Origin: Trichinella spiralis
Taxonomy: Eukaryota; Nematoda; Enoplea; Trichinellida; Trichinellidae
NCBI GenBank assembly: GCA_000181795.3
Contig: CM012954.1
Span: forward strand, 11,363,286 to 11,427,285
DNA length: 64,000 bases
Reading direction: 5' to 3'
In this document: piece by piece, positions 61,915-64,000 of the stretch
Position numbering within the stretch: position 1 is the first letter of the stretch
Layout of the letters: each line of letters begins with the position of its first letter
Notes under the pieces: model-generated
Database searches by the model: none
What the model was told of the DNA's origin: nothing
Seen by the model: the letters and a program-made list of their open reading frames with translations, nothing else
Made by a program: the position numbers and the translations under genes

Positions 61915-62145
61915 AATTTTTATACTTATATTTTTTAAGGTTCTGAATCCAATTCAGAAAATATAGCTGAACAATTGGCAGCAGTGAGCAGTAGTGTGCT
62001 CGCGCTTGTCAACCCTTATGAACAAGAAGAAGAAGAAGAAGACGACGAAGAAGATGTGGCGAATGCTCACATGTCTGCAGATGAAGAAAAATCTACTCAA
62101 GGTTGTTTATCAGCATCGGATTCTGAAATCAACGAACTATTGTAA
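58418..62145 (+). CDS. HMBOX1: HMBOX1/hmbx-1-type homeobox protein (HNF1-like)
   Basis: This nuclear homeodomain protein is related to HNF1; vertebrate HMBOX1 (HOT1) binds telomeric repeats and acts as a transcription regulator. Exons 58418-58510, 60103-60458, 60617-60822, 60895-61098, 61181-61264, 61375-61484, 61758-61830 and 61940-62145 join in phase to 443 residues. The N-terminus (FSVEQVDLVRRIRQTGITIEQI) matches the HNF1-type dimerisation region. A POU-like domain follows in exon 3 (QQTIAQMTGISQPYVSKFL). The atypical homeodomain spans exons 4-5 (LPRRERFVF, KREEIASACN, NWFSNRRKEKRRKRK). The acidic C-terminus begins LAAVSSSVLALV, like HMBOX1. The start is uncertain: the frame is open upstream to an acceptor-like site near 58356, so an upstream coding exon is possible. 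Confidence 0.92.
58511..60102 (+). other. Intron 1 of the HMBOX1-type gene (1.6 kb)
   Basis: Phase-0 intron, AT-rich with ATT repeats near 59460-59490. No nested gene was recognised. Confidence 0.6.
61887..61914. repeat. (AT)n microsatellite in HMBOX1-type intron 7
   Basis: About 13 AT units just before the last exon. Confidence 0.85.
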
Positions 62146-64000
62146 AAAAGAAATATGGAAAACGTCGTTCCATTTACAGTAATAATTTAATTGGCTACAA
62201 AATTTTTTATTTATACCTTTTTTGTTTATCAAAATTACATTGAATTTTGTAGCTAATTACTGAACTCACAATTAACTTATTATTTGAGAAGAATTGAAGT
62301 TTGTCATTTGTGAAATTTTACTTCACCTTCTATCACTGTCAATTAATTTTTCACGCTGAAAATTCATTCCCATATTGCATTGCACTTTTGTGCTGTTTAT
62401 CTTTTATATTCCACTTTTGCAGTTGTTCCTATTTTACAGTTAGTTTTCGGGTAAGCCTAATGTTCAGGCTGGATGACTGAATTGTGGAACAATTTCTGTT
62501 TACCGTTGACGATTACGCTGCAAAAAAGATATATTCATATATTATAATAAATATCATCGTAAAATCATTATAAATAATATCATCGTAAAAAAATGAACAA
62601 CCTTTTCTTTGGCATCTTTCTTACCTACAGTGCACGCATGTGCTGCATGTGAATTTGTTTCTGCTCTTATGAATAATTGTTATTCAGTTTTCTTCCTCTG
62701 ATATTATTTTTAGTATATTTATCTGAAACAAATATTTGCTTCCCTAAAAGGGACGTGTACGTATCAGTGTGGTTGGAAAATAATGATCTTTACTATTAGA
62801 GATTTAAAGCTTAACAACAAACTTTGTGGAATTTTTTCATTGGCAACATTCATGGGTAGAAGAAAAAGTTCATTTCTAATCGGCTGTGAAAATATGAATA
62901 GAAAATTCGCTGATCGCAAAACAAATTTTAACAACATCCAAATCGAAACGTGAAGCACAAGCCTGCAATTTTGAAATTATTATTTCTGAAATTTGAAATT
63001 CTTTTTTGTAAAGTTGTCAACATTTTTTGATAATTTATCCTCAGCAAAATTAAAAAACATTTCATGTATTCTATAGGTAAACGAGCGTTGTTCAACCACA
63101 CTTATGCAAGCATAAGCGCAGCTGGTAGCTTTAACACGTCAACAACTTTTAAAGCACTTTAACAATACTACTACTACTCAACAAGCAATAAGTAATAATC
63201 TTGAATCATCATTAAATTTCACTTTCTCATTTCCATTGTTAATTGCGGTGCCTGTTGCACAAACAGACGCTATTAAATTTCAACTCTTTACTGTCTCGAC
63301 ATTATTTTCAAAAAACTTTTATTATAAATGTAACAGATATTATTGAAATTTATTTAGAAAAAATACTTAGAAATTAGCCCCTGCGTGTATTATGTTAACA
63401 AAAAACAATTTCAGTATTACAGCTTCTGTTCTACTGCACTGTAAAAATGAAATTGCAGGTATGAAATTTGTAATTAAAAGTACTGTATTATACAGTATAT
63501 TGATAGCCAGATCACCGATAAGAAGGTTGCAAAGTAACAGACCAATCAGAGAAAAGCAATGCGGTGTGTGGCCTTGGTTGATTTTTCATTCGATTTAGCG
63601 TTGCGCAACAAAATTACAAGTGAAAGAAACTACATCGAGGTAAAATTTGAACTTTAGGATATTTTTTTTGATTTTTATGAAATAATGCATGTATATTTTT
63701 TATTTAAGTATTTGATAATTTTTTACTTTAATGTGCACTGATATTTGAAAAACATGTAAAACAGAATTCTTATTTTTTTATAGTTAATTTAGTTGTTTAG
63801 AAACATTGATATTCAAATTGGCTATTTTGCGAAGAAATGTACATTTAACTGTAGAATAGGGTGAAGTTTTCAATTTGGACTTGTGCTTTATTTTTAAATT
63901 TCTTGTGACCGGACAGATCAAATAGAGTACTGAGCACACAATGTTCACTGTATGCAAATCAGAAAAAATCACTTTTCATGCGAAAATTTTACTTTATTCC
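62146..64000. other. 3' flank of the HMBOX1-type gene to window end
   Basis: AT-rich. I see no credible coding exon, RNA gene or repeat family in the last 1.85 kb. Confidence 0.45.

Overview
This window is eukaryotic nuclear DNA from a small invertebrate. It is AT-rich, genes are split by many GT-AG introns (often about 45-60 bp, some several kb), and microsatellites are common. The gene families point to an ecdysozoan, most likely a nematode. The histone H4 carries Cys at mature position 73, as I recall for C. elegans H4; the MBLK-1/E93 and HMBX-1 families are present; and poly-T/AG sites resembling trans-splice acceptors sit about 20 nt upstream of two start codons. I cannot name the species, and the nematode call is an inference.

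Layout. 1-0.9 kb (+): 3' part of the SRP receptor beta subunit gene. 1.8-2.3 kb (-): an unrecognised single-exon gene with an N-myristoylation-like start. 3.8-12.3 kb (-): a tau-tubulin kinase with a long low-complexity tail. 15.6-21.9 kb (+): a 30-exon gene for a corin-like type II membrane protein (TM, SEA, Frizzled, LDLa array, SRCR, trypsin fold, LDLa) that lacks the catalytic His and Ser. 23.8-37.6 kb (-): an E93/MBLK-1/LCOR-type transcription factor of 8 exons. 39.4-44.0 kb (-): an ASAP-type Arf GAP of 20 exons. 45.1-55.0 kb is gene-dense: eIF6 (+), TMEM203 (-), a divergent histone H4 (+), UFL1 (+), a small secreted acidic protein (+) and a B3GAT-family glucuronyltransferase (+). 55.4-56.5 kb (+) holds a possible small four-exon gene. 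58.4-62.1 kb (+): an HMBOX1/hmbx-1 homeobox gene. No transposon, rRNA, tRNA or CRISPR was recognised.

The genes form no operon or pathway. Several serve the secretory system (SRPRB, UFL1, TMEM203, B3GAT), but their proximity looks like ordinary housekeeping clustering. Exon models were built by hand from splice motifs and reading-frame phase. For the main models every junction keeps phase and the total length is a multiple of three, which is good internal support, but no transcript data were available.
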